A stretch of DNA of 9,612 nt from Synechococcales cyanobacterium 340R_concoct_173_sub. Lineage in GTDB: Bacteria > Cyanobacteriota > Cyanobacteriia > Leptolyngbyales > Leptolyngbyaceae. The stretch spans positions 1 through 9,612 of the forward strand of contig JANXNM010000115.1 of assembly GCA_025354065.1 (NCBI GenBank). The letters are read 5' to 3'. The position numbers and the translations under genes are program-made. Shown here in pieces: positions 1 to 6,715 of this stretch. The first letter of the stretch is position 1, and every line of letters starts with the position of its first letter. Under the pieces are notes generated by a model. The model was not told the origin of the DNA and did no database searches. It saw only the letters and a list, made by a program, of their open reading frames with translations.

Positions 1-421
1 ACACAACAATTGGTAAAAGTGATAAGACTAGTATTCCAAAGTCTCGAATAATCAAAGCTTTGAATTCTGGTAACCTGAGCCATTGTGGAGGATTGGACCA
101 TAGAAGCTTAAGGAAAAGGGAATACAACCCTGCCATAATTAAAAACCATATGAGAGCTAGGAATAGTACAAAAGCAGAAAACAAAAAAGGAGCTAGAACA
201 TGTTCATTGCCTATAGTTTTATTGCCGATGTTTTTGTCATCTATAGTTATGAAGGCAATGGTAAGTATGCATCCCCCAACTAGATATCGCCAGAACTCAA
301 ATATGAGAATTACAGTTGCACCAAGATACGCTGGTATTGCTAACTTGAACGTCATGATCCAAGCCCTCGGATAAGGTAGCCCATTGAGAACCCAATTGAG
401 GAATCGTCTTACCTTGCTCAT
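1..421 (-). CDS. Integral membrane protein of unknown function, 3' end cut off by the window
   Basis: I read this frame directly from the minus strand. It opens with ATG at 421 and stays open for 140 codons to the left edge, so the C-terminus lies outside the window. An in-frame TAG at 458-460 limits upstream starts. The N-terminus is basic (MSKVRRF). Four hydrophobic stretches follow, at about residues 25-44, 46-60, 74-105 and 122-140, separated by short polar loops such as DDKNIGNK. This is the pattern of a polytopic inner-membrane protein. I do not recognise the family. It lies downstream of the Ycf46-like ATPase and the 65-residue ORF on the same strand, so it could be transcribed with them, but a 36-nt gap and a weak ribosome site leave that open. 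The segment is AT-rich and has no CGATCG motif. The plus-strand frame over it (60-374) is an antisense shadow. Confidence 0.6.
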   Translation of the reverse strand, partial: MSKVRRFLNWVLNGLPYPRAWIMTFKLAIPAYLGATVILIFEFWRYLVGGCILTIAFITIDDKNIGNKTIGNEHVLAPFLFSAFVLFLALIWFLIMAGLYSLFLKLLWSNPPQWLRLPEFKALIIRDFGILVLSLLPIVV

Positions 422-457
422 GTGTTCAATGCCAGCTTCAAATTGTAGATGAGATAT

Positions 458-655
458 CTATTGGGTGCAGCGAACTTCCCCAACTGTTTTCTCTGGATAA
501 TCATATTTGATAATCATCAATCTGTCTAAAATATCCGTCATCAAATTCTCAATCAGATAGCCTAAAACCTCCGATTTCGTAAATTTTAGTACGGTAGGTG
601 GTTTCCCAATTGCCCCTAGCCCCAATTCAATGTCCCTCTCCTCAAGAAAAGGCAC
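458..655 (-). CDS. Small hypothetical protein downstream of the AAA ATPase
   Basis: This 65-residue frame starts at a GTG (655), 15 nt after the stop of the Ycf46-like gene, and ends at TAG 458-460. I do not recognise it. The central part, about residues 25-50, looks like an amphipathic helix (SEVLGYLIENLMTDILDRL), and the rest is mixed and charged. There is no signal peptide, membrane segment or cysteine motif; the single Cys is third from the C-terminus. No convincing Shine-Dalgarno precedes the GTG, and the good GAGGAG motif lies inside the frame rather than before it. It could be a real small gene translated by coupling, or a remnant. Its position between two same-strand genes and its protein-like composition favour coding only modestly. 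Confidence 0.35.
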   Translation of the reverse strand: MPFLEERDIELGLGAIGKPPTVLKFTKSEVLGYLIENLMTDILDRLMIIKYDYPEKTVGEVRCTQ

Positions 656-670
656 TCAACCCGAGCGCCC

Positions 671-2248
671 CTACCTCACACTTACAAACCGCTCCTTCGC
701 GATCGATCGTAAATGCTCCACATCTTCCCGACGCGACACCGAAAGGGGAACGGTCGATCGGACTTCATTCATTAAAATCTCAGTTGTTAAGGATTGCTTT
801 TGATACAGCGCCGCATAAAGACCAGATACGATCGCCTGTTCAATTTCAGCCCCACTATAACCATCGGTCGCCATAACCAATTGAGCCAAATCAAATAACG
901 CTACATTTTGTTTTCGCATTATCAAATGAATCTGCCACACACTACCGCGCTCCTGAGCATCGGGCAAATCAACAAAAAAGATTTCATCAAAACGACCTTT
1001 ACGCAATAACTCGGGCGGAATGCGTGACAAATCATTTGCCGTCGCAATCACAAATACACTTTGACTTTTTTCCTGCATCCAAGTCAAAAACGACCCAAAC
1101 AATCGCCGAGACAATCCACCATCCGCATCACTTTCCGACTGCCCAAACGCCTTCTCAATTTCATCAATCCACAACACCGCCGGAGACATCGACTCCGCCA
1201 TATTCAACGCATTGCGAAAATTGCGCTCCGACTCTCCCACATGTTTGTCATAAATCCGACCCGCCTCCAACTTCAACAACGGCATCCGCCAAGCCTTTGC
1301 TATTGCCTTCACCGACATCGACTTCCCACACCCCTGAATCCCCACAATCAAAATTCCCTTAGGCGGCTGCAAGTTTAGGGCTTGTGCTTGGGGAGTATAT
1401 CCAAGCTGTGCCCGCGCCAACCATTGCTTCAACCCATTAAAACCGCCCAATTGCAACGGAGTATTATCCACCGGATAAAATTCCAGAACACTATCCTCAC
1501 GAATCACCTGAGCTTTGCGCTTTACGATGCTATCAACATCTTCGATCGTCAGCTTGCCATCCTCCATCGCCGCATACGCCAAGACTTGCCGCGCTTGTTT
1601 CAAGGTCATTCCCGTCAACGCTTGAACCAATTGCGGAATATCAGCATCTTGCAATTCAACTTGAATTCGGGATTTACTCCGCAACGATCGCATCACCGCC
1701 TGAACCGCCTGCATTAGTTCCTCTCGCCCCGGCAATTTAAGATCTAAATACACCGCATCATGACTAATGGCCGGAGGTAACGTCATATGAATACCCGTGA
1801 TCACAAGGGCGGATCTCGATTCAGAAAAACTTTGGACCAATTCACGGAACTGACGGGCGATCATAGGGTCGTCCAAATGCACCGCAAAATCCTTAAGCCA
1901 AAAAATAGCCTTCAAATTCAGTTCTCTAATCTGAGTCAACACCGCACTCGGATCTTGAGTACCATCGTAACTAATCCAGTTTGTTCCTGGCGCACAGTCC
2001 TGTTGCCAACGGTTATCACTAGAAGCGGACGATCGGATTAATCCATGGGCAATACTCCACTCCATCATCGGCATATTCATCTCTGCCGTCGCCCCTTGCA
2101 GCAAGGTTTGGACCCGTTCTTCCTCAACAGTTTCGATCGCAATCAGTGGATGAAATGATGTAATCAATGTCTGTAAATGTCGAACCTGAGCCGTCATCGA
2201 AGCGGTCATCGTGGGGGTACTAGATCCGGCTGTGAATGCCACACTCAT
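671..2248 (-). CDS. ycf46: Ycf46-like AAA+ ATPase
   Basis: This 525-residue protein matches the Ycf46 family of cyanobacteria and red-algal plastids in length and layout. The N-terminal half (about 20-250) is a Ycf46-type region without catalytic motifs, and the C-terminal half is one AAA+ module. Visible motifs are Walker A GIQGCGKS at 303-310, Walker B VLWIDE at 358-363, sensor-1 Asn in IATAND at 401-406, the arginine-finger region LLRKGRFDE at 414-422, and the sensor-2 segment [10 protein letters not shown] at 463-472. It is a soluble ATPase expected to form a hexamer. From memory of the literature, a Synechocystis homologue has been linked to CO2 use, but the substrate is not established. 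The ATG at 2248 is supported by AGGAAA about 6 nt upstream. The gene diverges from the BolA gene across a 148-nt gap and may be cotranscribed with the small ORFs after it. Family assignment is firm; the function is not. Confidence 0.9.
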   Translation of the reverse strand: MSVAFTAGSSTPTMTASMTAQVRHLQTLITSFHPLIAIETVEEERVQTLLQGATAEMNMPMMEWSIAHGLIRSSASSDNRWQQDCAPGTNWISYDGTQDPSAVLTQIRELNLKAIFWLKDFAVHLDDPMIARQFRELVQSFSESRSALVITGIHMTLPPAISHDAVYLDLKLPGREELMQAVQAVMRSLRSKSRIQVELQDADIPQLVQALTGMTLKQARQVLAYAAMEDGKLTIEDVDSIVKRKAQVIREDSVLEFYPVDNTPLQLGGFNGLKQWLARAQLGYTPQAQALNLQPPKGILIVGIQGCGKSMSVKAIAKAWRMPLLKLEAGRIYDKHVGESERNFRNALNMAESMSPAVLWIDEIEKAFGQSESDADGGLSRRLFGSFLTWMQEKSQSVFVIATANDLSRIPPELLRKGRFDEIFFVDLPDAQERGSVWQIHLIMRKQNVALFDLAQLVMATDGYSGAEIEQAIVSGLYAALYQKQSLTTEILMNEVRSTVPLSVSRREDVEHLRSIAKERFVSVR

Positions 2249-2341
2249 AGCAATTTCCTATGTCTATTGTTAAACGATTTGAATTAACCATCAGTGTTCC
2301 CCGTCCCGAGGTACTGCTAAACTAGACACTAATGTTCAAGC

Positions 2342-2363
2342 GTCACTGTTAAAAGTCACAGTT
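2342..2363 (+). promoter_or_regulatory. Paired GTCACWGTT motif upstream of the BolA gene
   Basis: Two copies of GTCAC(T/A)GTT lie at 2342-2350 and 2355-2363, with start positions 13 nt apart, in the 148-nt gap between the divergent ATPase and BolA genes. The flanking TTCAA (2335-2339) and TTGAA (2362-2366) also form an imperfect inverted repeat around them. The arrangement could be an operator or a 5'-UTR hairpin for bolA-grxD. No textbook -35/-10 pair stands out, so this is a weak call from pattern alone. Confidence 0.25.
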
Positions 2364-2396
2364 GAACAACAGATATTACATTTAGGAGCAGACATC

Positions 2397-2642
2397 GTGC
2401 ATCCGGACCAAGTTGAAGCCCTGATCAAATCCGAAATCCCGGACTCTCAGGTTAATGTTGTGAGCAGCGACGGCTCCCATTTTGAAGTGACTGTTGTGTC
2501 CGCAAGCTTTGAGGGAAAACGTCGGGTGCAACAACATCAAATGGTGTACGCCGCCGTCAATCAAGCCGTCAAAAGTGAAGCCATTCACGCGTTTCAGCTC
2601 AACACTATGACACCTTCGGAAGCCAGCCAATCTGCTGTCTAG
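2397..2642 (+). CDS. BolA-family protein (IbaG/YrbA-like)
   Basis: This 81-residue protein spans a whole BolA fold. It has the signature DGSHFEV at 25-31 followed by VSASFEGKRRVQQHQMVY (34-51) and the C-terminal IHAFQLNTMTPSE (63-75). Histidines at 28, 47 and 64 are candidate cluster ligands; His64 corresponds to the conserved C-terminal BolA histidine that, in the known family, shares a [2Fe-2S] cluster with CGFS glutaredoxins. The GSHF form resembles IbaG/YrbA more than E. coli BolA itself. The start is GTG at 2397, chosen because AGGAG (2384-2388) sits 8 nt upstream. The next gene, 97 nt downstream on the same strand, is a CGFS glutaredoxin, so the two probably form a functional pair in Fe-S trafficking or iron and redox sensing. 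The older label of transcription regulator for BolA is less likely here. Confidence 0.88.
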   Translation: MHPDQVEALIKSEIPDSQVNVVSSDGSHFEVTVVSASFEGKRRVQQHQMVYAAVNQAVKSEAIHAFQLNTMTPSEASQSAV

Positions 2643-2739
2643 TGATAGTTTAGGGCCAGTTTAGTTGGAATCTAGTCGCGTCTAGATCTAGTCGAAATTC
2701 ACTCAAAATCGTTCTTAATTCTCTGGAGAATAAATCGCA

Positions 2740-3063
2740 ATGAACCCTGAAACCCAAGCTCGAATCAAAAAAATGGTTGATGACAATAAAATCATGGTCT
2801 TCATGAAAGGCAATAAACTGATGCCGCAGTGTGGGTTTTCGAATAATGTTGTCCAAATCCTCAACACCCTCGGCGTTCCATTTGAAACCTGCGACATCTT
2901 GGCCGATCAAGAGGTTCGTCAAGGCGTTAAAGAATTCTCAAACTGGCCAACCATTCCCCAGGTTTATCTGAATGGGGAATTTTTGGGCGGCTCTGACATT
3001 CTGATCGAGCTATATCAAAAAGGCGAACTACAACAAATGGTCGAAGTTGCACTCGCGTCTTAG
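2740..3063 (+). CDS. grxD: Monothiol glutaredoxin, CGFS type (Grx4 family)
   Basis: This 107-residue single-domain glutaredoxin has the usual length for bacterial Grx4. The active site is CGFS at 31-34, preceded by FMKG (21-24), whose Lys23 binds glutathione in the family. The cis-proline motif WPTIPQVY is at 69-76 and the glutathione-binding GGSD at 83-86. CGFS glutaredoxins carry a glutathione-ligated [2Fe-2S] cluster between two monomers, or between one monomer and BolA, and hand clusters to targets in the cytosol; their disulfide reductase activity is low. The adjacent BolA gene fits this role. GGAGAA at 2725-2730 lies 9 nt before the ATG at 2740. The gene ends 43 nt before a strong hairpin terminator, consistent with a two-gene bolA-grxD transcript. 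Confidence 0.95.
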   Translation: MNPETQARIKKMVDDNKIMVFMKGNKLMPQCGFSNNVVQILNTLGVPFETCDILADQEVRQGVKEFSNWPTIPQVYLNGEFLGGSDILIELYQKGELQQMVEVALAS

Positions 3064-3106
3064 GCATTTAGGTCATAAGAATTAAGCGTCCAGCGCTATC
3101 TATCAA

Positions 3107-3140
3107 AAACCCTCCGCAACTAGATGTTACTGGAGGGTTT
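3107..3140. terminator. Bidirectional intrinsic terminator between grxD and the convergent small gene
   Basis: AAACCCTCC (3107-3115) pairs perfectly with GGAGGGTTT (3132-3140), a 9-bp stem with a 16-nt loop in which AAC and GTT could pair further. On the plus strand GTTTTTAATT follows. On the minus strand the stem is followed by TTTTTGATA. It can therefore end both grxD (plus) and the gene at 3203-3475 (minus). Confidence 0.85.
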
Positions 3141-3202
3141 GTTTTTAATTAGTCCGATCGATCGAAGCAATTAAAACTCTTCAAATAAAAACATTAGACA
3201 AT

Positions 3203-3475
3203 TTACCAAAAGCGGCCTCCTCCATTTCGTTGATACTCAGGTTCAGGTTCAAGCTCAGGCGCTTCAAAGTTAGAGGGATCATACATGTAGCGGATCATTT
3301 CTTCTTCAAGACGATTGAGATGGTATGCCTCCAGAGTGTCGGTATGGCGAAGCGCGGCGATGTATCCATCGATATAGAGACGAATGTCATCGAACCGATA
3401 CCCGCGATTCCACAGTTCCACCGAAGCGTCGGTGAGCCGTTGATAGTAGCGGATCGTTAAGGAGTCTTGAAGCAT
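3203..3475 (-). CDS. Small conserved cyanobacterial protein (resembles DUF6761)
   Basis: This 90-residue soluble protein has no signal or membrane segment. The first 65 residues look like a helical domain rich in Tyr, Arg and Leu (RYYQRLTDASVELWNRGYRF, then IDGYIAALRHTDTLEAYHL and RLEEEMIRYMYDP). A short acidic proline-rich stretch (EAPELEPEPE, 71-80) and a Gly-rich end closing in RFW follow. The pattern agrees with my memory of a cyanobacteria-specific conserved family annotated DUF6761, whose function is unknown; the family number should be verified. The start is ATG at 3475, with only a weak ribosome site. It is transcribed alone, toward the shared terminator at 3107-3140, and diverges from the response regulator. 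A longer minus-strand frame (3387-3767) overlaps its 5' part but is probably spurious. Confidence 0.7.
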   Translation of the reverse strand: MLQDSLTIRYYQRLTDASVELWNRGYRFDDIRLYIDGYIAALRHTDTLEAYHLNRLEEEMIRYMYDPSNFEAPELEPEPEYQRNGGGRFW

Positions 3476-3532
3476 AGACTGAATTTCGATAAACTACTTG
3501 AACAGGGTATTTATCAGTATAGCTTAAATCTA

Positions 3533-3626
3533 ATTGATCCCCAAAGGCCAACAATTGAGGTAGGGATTCTACCACAACTATTGATCCCCAAAGGTCAACA
3601 TTTAAGGCAGAAATTACATCATAACT
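3533..3626. repeat. 47-bp imperfect tandem direct repeat in a divergent promoter region
   Basis: Two adjacent units, 3533-3579 and 3580-3626, both begin ATTGATCCCCAAAGG and agree at 37 of 47 positions by my manual alignment. The first 15 bases are identical. Unit 1 also contains a small hairpin, GGTAG (3559-3563) with CTACC (3569-3573), that is lost in unit 2. The period is not a multiple of three, which argues against a coding repeat. The repeat lies between the divergent starts of the small gene (3475) and the response regulator (3752), so tandem regulator sites or a simple duplication are both possible. Confidence 0.75.
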
Positions 3627-3751
3627 ATGTTGATTTAGATAGCTGATTTTGGATATTTTCCGCTTTATATCAGAAGACGTAACTAGCTTTACAAATGATC
3701 CAATGGTGAATTTGTTACTGTGTGGATACAAGTTCATTGCATGAGGATCCT

Positions 3752-4558
3752 GTGGGAGTTGTTTCAATCCAAATCATTGAAGGCAATCAACACCTACGAT
3801 CGCTCCTGAGTTGGCACCTTCAGCAAGCGAGTTATCAAGTGTTTCAGTCGGTTGACTATGGTCAAGCGAAAGATTTGTTTTTGGTGCGCCAGCCTCGACT
3901 GGTTATTTTGAGTAATGATTTGCCCAATGGCGGCGGGCTTGAGTTTTGCCAATGGATGCAGCAGCAAGGTCAGGGCTTGGTGATGATGCTGTCCGCTCAA
4001 TCAACAGAGGCTGAAATTGTCAAGGGATTACGATCGGGGGCCGATGATTATTTGACGAAGCCCTTTGGGATACAGGAGTTTTTAGCAAGAGTGGAGGCAC
4101 TGACTCGGCGACTCAAAAATTCAATGCCTCCCGCTGCTCTGGACTACGGCACCCTAAAAATTGACTTAGTTCATCGCCGAATCCGTTTCTTTAATCAACA
4201 AATTGAACTTACTCCCCAGGAGTTTAGCTTGCTATATGTTTTAGCCCAGGCCAATGGTGCGCCCCTCAGCCGATCGGAACTATTGCGCCGCGCATGGCCG
4301 GATGAAATCGACAATCCTCGTACAGTAGATACCCACGTTCTTTCATTACGAAAAAAAGTCGAGACCGATTCCTATCAGCCCGGTCTAATTCAAACCGTCC
4401 GAAATGTGGGCTATCGGCTAAACCTAGAAGGACTCACGACTCCCCGTACTCCCGTGGAAGGGCTGACGGGCATTGGGCTTAGTCCCACTCATCGTCTGGG
4501 GACGGCATCAATGACTGAAGTTGGTGTTGGATCGCTGGCCAGTCAGCCGATTCTGTAG
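3752..4558 (+). CDS. OmpR-family response regulator with an atypical (pseudo-)receiver
   Basis: This 268-residue two-domain regulator has an N-terminal receiver (about 5-120) and an OmpR/PhoB winged-helix DNA-binding domain (about 130-225), with ELTPQEFSLL, the recognition-helix segment TVDTHVLSLRKK (191-202) and the wing VRNVGYRL. Key receiver residues are changed. The usual acidic pair reads Glu10-Gly11 (IIEGN), and the phospho-acceptor Asp is Ser54 (VILSNDLP), with an Asp two residues later. The Thr is Ser81, and Lys103 (LTKPF) is kept. Asp phosphorylation of the usual kind is therefore unlikely. I prefer GTG 3752 because GAGGA lies 4 nt upstream; GTG 3722 would add ten residues and lacks a ribosome site. 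A 44-residue low-complexity tail (225-268) overlaps the convergent ABC gene by 80 nt. No histidine kinase is nearby. Targets are unknown. Confidence 0.88.
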   Translation: MGVVSIQIIEGNQHLRSLLSWHLQQASYQVFQSVDYGQAKDLFLVRQPRLVILSNDLPNGGGLEFCQWMQQQGQGLVMMLSAQSTEAEIVKGLRSGADDYLTKPFGIQEFLARVEALTRRLKNSMPPAALDYGTLKIDLVHRRIRFFNQQIELTPQEFSLLYVLAQANGAPLSRSELLRRAWPDEIDNPRTVDTHVLSLRKKVETDSYQPGLIQTVRNVGYRLNLEGLTTPRTPVEGLTGIGLSPTHRLGTASMTEVGVGSLASQPIL

Positions 4559-5225
4559 CGTGACGTTGATGGAGAACTAAGGCCCGATCGCACAGGCTTT
4601 GAAGCCAATCAGTTTGGTGGCTGGCGATGACTAGGGTCGTTTTGGGCAATTGGTCTAAAATTTTGTAAAGCCGATCGCATTGTCGCGGGTCGAGTGGAGC
4701 AGTCGGTTCATCCAACAACAAAACCGTCGGTTCGATCGCAAGGGCGCGAGCTAGGGAAATCCATTGCTTTTGGCCGAGGGATAATTCAGCTTCGTTTTTT
4801 TGCAATAATTCTTGAGACAGCTCAAATTGATCGCACCAGTAGGCCAATCTGGTTTTGAGTTGGGTCGCTTCAAGACCACGCAATTGAAGGGGGTAGACGA
4901 TCGCGGCCTCGGCAATCATACCCAAGAGTTTTGGTTCTTGCGCGACGTAGAGAATATTTTGCCGAAGATGACTCACTGGAACATCTCCATAGGGAGTCCC
5001 TTGCCAGAGCAGTTTGCCCTCCGTCGGATCAATTAGCCGATTAAGTAGCCGCAATAATGAAGTCTTGCCACAACCCGCATGGCCCACAAGCCCCAACCGA
5101 TCGCCCTCTGGAATATCCCAAGAGACATCTCGCAAAACAGAAGTTCCGGGCGTAAGAACCTTACCCTTGCGATCGAGTCGTTGTCCGAGCCGTAATCCCA
5201 AATGGTGAAGCTCAATCAATTCCAT
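4479..5225 (-). CDS. ABC transporter ATP-binding protein (FetA/YbbL-like)
   Basis: This 248-residue single nucleotide-binding domain carries every motif: Walker A GHAGCGKT (48-55), Q-loop Gln96 (VAQEP), signature LSLGQ (148-152, usually LSGGQ), Walker B VLLLDE (168-173) with D-loop APLD, and switch His203 (IASHQ). The sequence around the Q-loop (LYVAQEPKLLG followed by YPLQLRG) resembles FetA/YbbL, which works with the permease FetB in metal or iron homeostasis. No permease is present in the window, so substrate and direction are not known. I prefer ATG 5225, which follows the cysE stop as TAGGATG, an arrangement typical of translational coupling. ATG 5243 would add MVVESR and overlap cysE by 17 nt. 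Its last 80 nt overlap the 3' end of the response regulator on the other strand. Confidence 0.85.
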   Translation of the reverse strand: MELIELHHLGLRLGQRLDRKGKVLTPGTSVLRDVSWDIPEGDRLGLVGHAGCGKTSLLRLLNRLIDPTEGKLLWQGTPYGDVPVSHLRQNILYVAQEPKLLGMIAEAAIVYPLQLRGLEATQLKTRLAYWCDQFELSQELLQKNEAELSLGQKQWISLARALAIEPTVLLLDEPTAPLDPRQCDRLYKILDQLPKTTLVIASHQTDWLQSLCDRALVLHQRHATESADWPAIQHQLQSLMPSPDDEWD

Positions 5226-5226
5226 C

Positions 5227-6039
5227 CTAGATTCCACTACCATCTAGAAATTCATTAATCGCCTTGTCAGCCAAATTACAGCAGGGCAACGTGAGAGGGG
5301 TGGTGCATTCCACATTCGAGCTTACACTCAGCGGCAGAAGACTCACATCACTCTCTATGCGACCCGACGGTACCGCTTCCATGGCATAGCACGTCTCGAT
5401 CGCTTTTCGGGCTTGCATTTCCTTCATTTGATTTTCCAGCGACTCAATCCGATCGAGCAAGGCCCGAATCACCTGAGCCTCGGAGTCAGGCAGACGGTTG
5501 TGATCTAGCGGCTCAACCCGCTCACCTGCTCGGTAAACAACGCGCCCCGGTACCCCCACCACTGTGCAATCTGATGGGACATCTCGCAACACAACGGATC
5601 CAGCACCAATTCGTACATTGTCACCAATTTCAATATTCCCCAAGACTTTTGCTCCGGTCCCAACGACCACATTTTCACCGATTGTTGGATGTCGTTTACC
5701 GCCTTCTTTTCCGGTCCCACCTAGAGTTACGCCCTGATAAATCAATGCATAGTTGCCAATAATAGCCGTCTCACCAATCACTACGCCCATGCCGTGATCA
5801 ATGAAAACTCCGTGACCGATCGTCGCACCAGGATGGATTTCGATCCCGGTCAGAAATCGGGCAATATGCGAAATCAAGCGGGGAAAAAAGGGCAAATGCG
5901 ATTGATACAGGTGATGCGCTAGCCGATGCATAAGGAGCGCTTGGAAGCCGGGATAACAGAAAATGACTTCTAGCCAATTTCGGGCGGCAGGATCTCGATC
6001 AAAAATTATCTTGAAATCAGCGACAAGCGTCTTCAGCAC
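5227..6039 (-). CDS. cysE: Serine O-acetyltransferase
   Basis: The product makes O-acetylserine from L-serine and acetyl-CoA, the committed step of cysteine synthesis in the cytosol. This 270-residue protein has the CysE N-terminal helical part (IFDRDPAARN, 12-21), then the left-handed beta-helix of hexapeptide repeats (about 65-165). Catalytic Asp81-His82 (IDHGMG) correspond to the E. coli Asp/His158 region, and His117 (GGKRHPTI) to E. coli His193; GVTLGGTGK is at 103-111. A likely coiled coil (187-212) and a long tail with four cysteines follow, ending in FLDGSGI. A terminal Ile after Gly matches the E. coli CysE tail that inserts into CysK. The GTG start at 6039 has GGAG 9 nt upstream. The stop abuts the ABC gene start, so the two are probably one transcript, although a functional link is not obvious. 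Confidence 0.95.
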   Translation of the reverse strand: MLKTLVADFKIIFDRDPAARNWLEVIFCYPGFQALLMHRLAHHLYQSHLPFFPRLISHIARFLTGIEIHPGATIGHGVFIDHGMGVVIGETAIIGNYALIYQGVTLGGTGKEGGKRHPTIGENVVVGTGAKVLGNIEIGDNVRIGAGSVVLRDVPSDCTVVGVPGRVVYRAGERVEPLDHNRLPDSEAQVIRALLDRIESLENQMKEMQARKAIETCYAMEAVPSGRIESDVSLLPLSVSSNVECTTPLTLPCCNLADKAINEFLDGSGI

Positions 6040-6355
6040 GACTAGATACTCCGTAAATAAGAAGTAGGCACGGATTGCACACGTCAGTAATAGTAGCGCG
6101 AGTCGTTCAGGGTTTTCTATGGAGAACTGTGTGAGGAGAACCGCCTTAAAATTAGAGTCCCTTAACCTGACACAGGAATCTGGTACATCGATCGACCTGA
6201 CCTTTAATTAAAAACTTAATGTTTAATGTCCTTAGTTTGTTATGAAAGAAACCATTTTTATTCTTTATATTGGTTAGCATTGCTATCGTATGTTGCAATA
6301 AAGCAATCTGCCAACAGACATCATCCCTCTTATTTTGTGCTCAGAAGGTTACGCC
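6040..6355. other. Divergent intergenic region between cysE and the RRM gene
   Basis: About 316 nt without a credible ORF on either strand. It must hold promoters for both genes. The half nearest the RRM gene (about 6200-6300) is AT-rich, as expected for a long 5' UTR or promoter of a stress-regulated rbp gene, but I could not fix a -35/-10 pair with confidence. An imperfect inverted repeat lies at 6127-6175 and is listed separately. CCTGAC recurs at 6166-6171 and about 25 nt later. Confidence 0.6.
6127..6175. repeat. Imperfect inverted repeat CTGTGTGAGG / CCTGACACAG
   Basis: The arms at 6127-6136 and 6166-6175 pair at 9 of 10 positions with a 29-nt spacer. There is no T-run on either side, so it is not a normal terminator. 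It lies about 88 nt upstream of the cysE start and 180 nt upstream of the RRM start, where an operator or leader-RNA structure is possible. Confidence 0.35.
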
Positions 6356-6607
6356 ATGACAATTTATGTTGGAAATTTGCCCTATAAGGCGACCGAAGAG
6401 AATCTCCGCGAAGTTTTTGCGCAATACGGGGCCATTAAGCGCGTTTCGGTTCCGGCTGATCGTGAGACGGGTAGAGTTCGGGGATTTGCGTTTGTGGAAA
6501 TGGCAGAGGATACCGAAGAGGATGCAGCGATCGCAGCGTTGGATTCAGCCGAGTGGATGGGTCGTCAGCTTCGATTAAATAAGGCCAAGCCTAAAGGTGC
6601 TGAATAA
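6356..6607 (+). CDS. RRM-type RNA-binding protein (cyanobacterial Rbp family)
   Basis: This 83-residue protein is almost entirely one RNA-recognition motif. RNP2 is IYVGNL (3-8) and RNP1 is RGFAFVEM (42-49); the aromatic residues Tyr4 and Phe44/Phe46 that stack on RNA are present. It ends soon after the domain (KAKPKGAE) and lacks the glycine-rich tail of cold-induced cyanobacterial Rbp proteins, so it belongs to the short type. Members of this family act on mRNA in the cytosol; from memory, some help place photosystem mRNAs at thylakoids, but this protein's targets cannot be read from sequence. The ATG at 6356 is chosen because AAGG (6345-6348) lies 7 nt upstream; an in-frame TTG at 6335 would add seven residues. 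It stands alone, divergent from cysE. The stop region GTGCTGAATA is repeated just downstream. Confidence 0.92.
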   Translation: MTIYVGNLPYKATEENLREVFAQYGAIKRVSVPADRETGRVRGFAFVEMAEDTEEDAAIAALDSAEWMGRQLRLNKAKPKGAE

Positions 6608-6715
6608 ATTAAGCGTGCTGAATAGTAACGTCTTGTGAAAATGGTCTGGAATGAAAAGCGATTGATCGGGAATTAATGGGGCATTCTAACCCGGAGTAGG
6701 TTTTAGAAATTTCTC

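Noticed and set aside
60..374. 104-residue plus-strand ORF at the left edge
   Set aside because: The opposite strand encodes an uninterrupted polytopic membrane protein with a better start; this frame has no family features.
1024..1378. Pro/Thr/Ser- and Arg/His-rich plus-strand ORFs inside the ATPase gene
   Set aside because: Low-complexity shadows opposite a conserved AAA+ domain.
3387..3767. 126-residue minus-strand ORF spanning the intergenic region and overlapping two genes
   Set aside because: It crosses the 47-bp repeat, whose period breaks the frame, overlaps the better-supported 90-residue gene by 89 nt, and ends in sequence antisense to the regulator start. No recognisable family.
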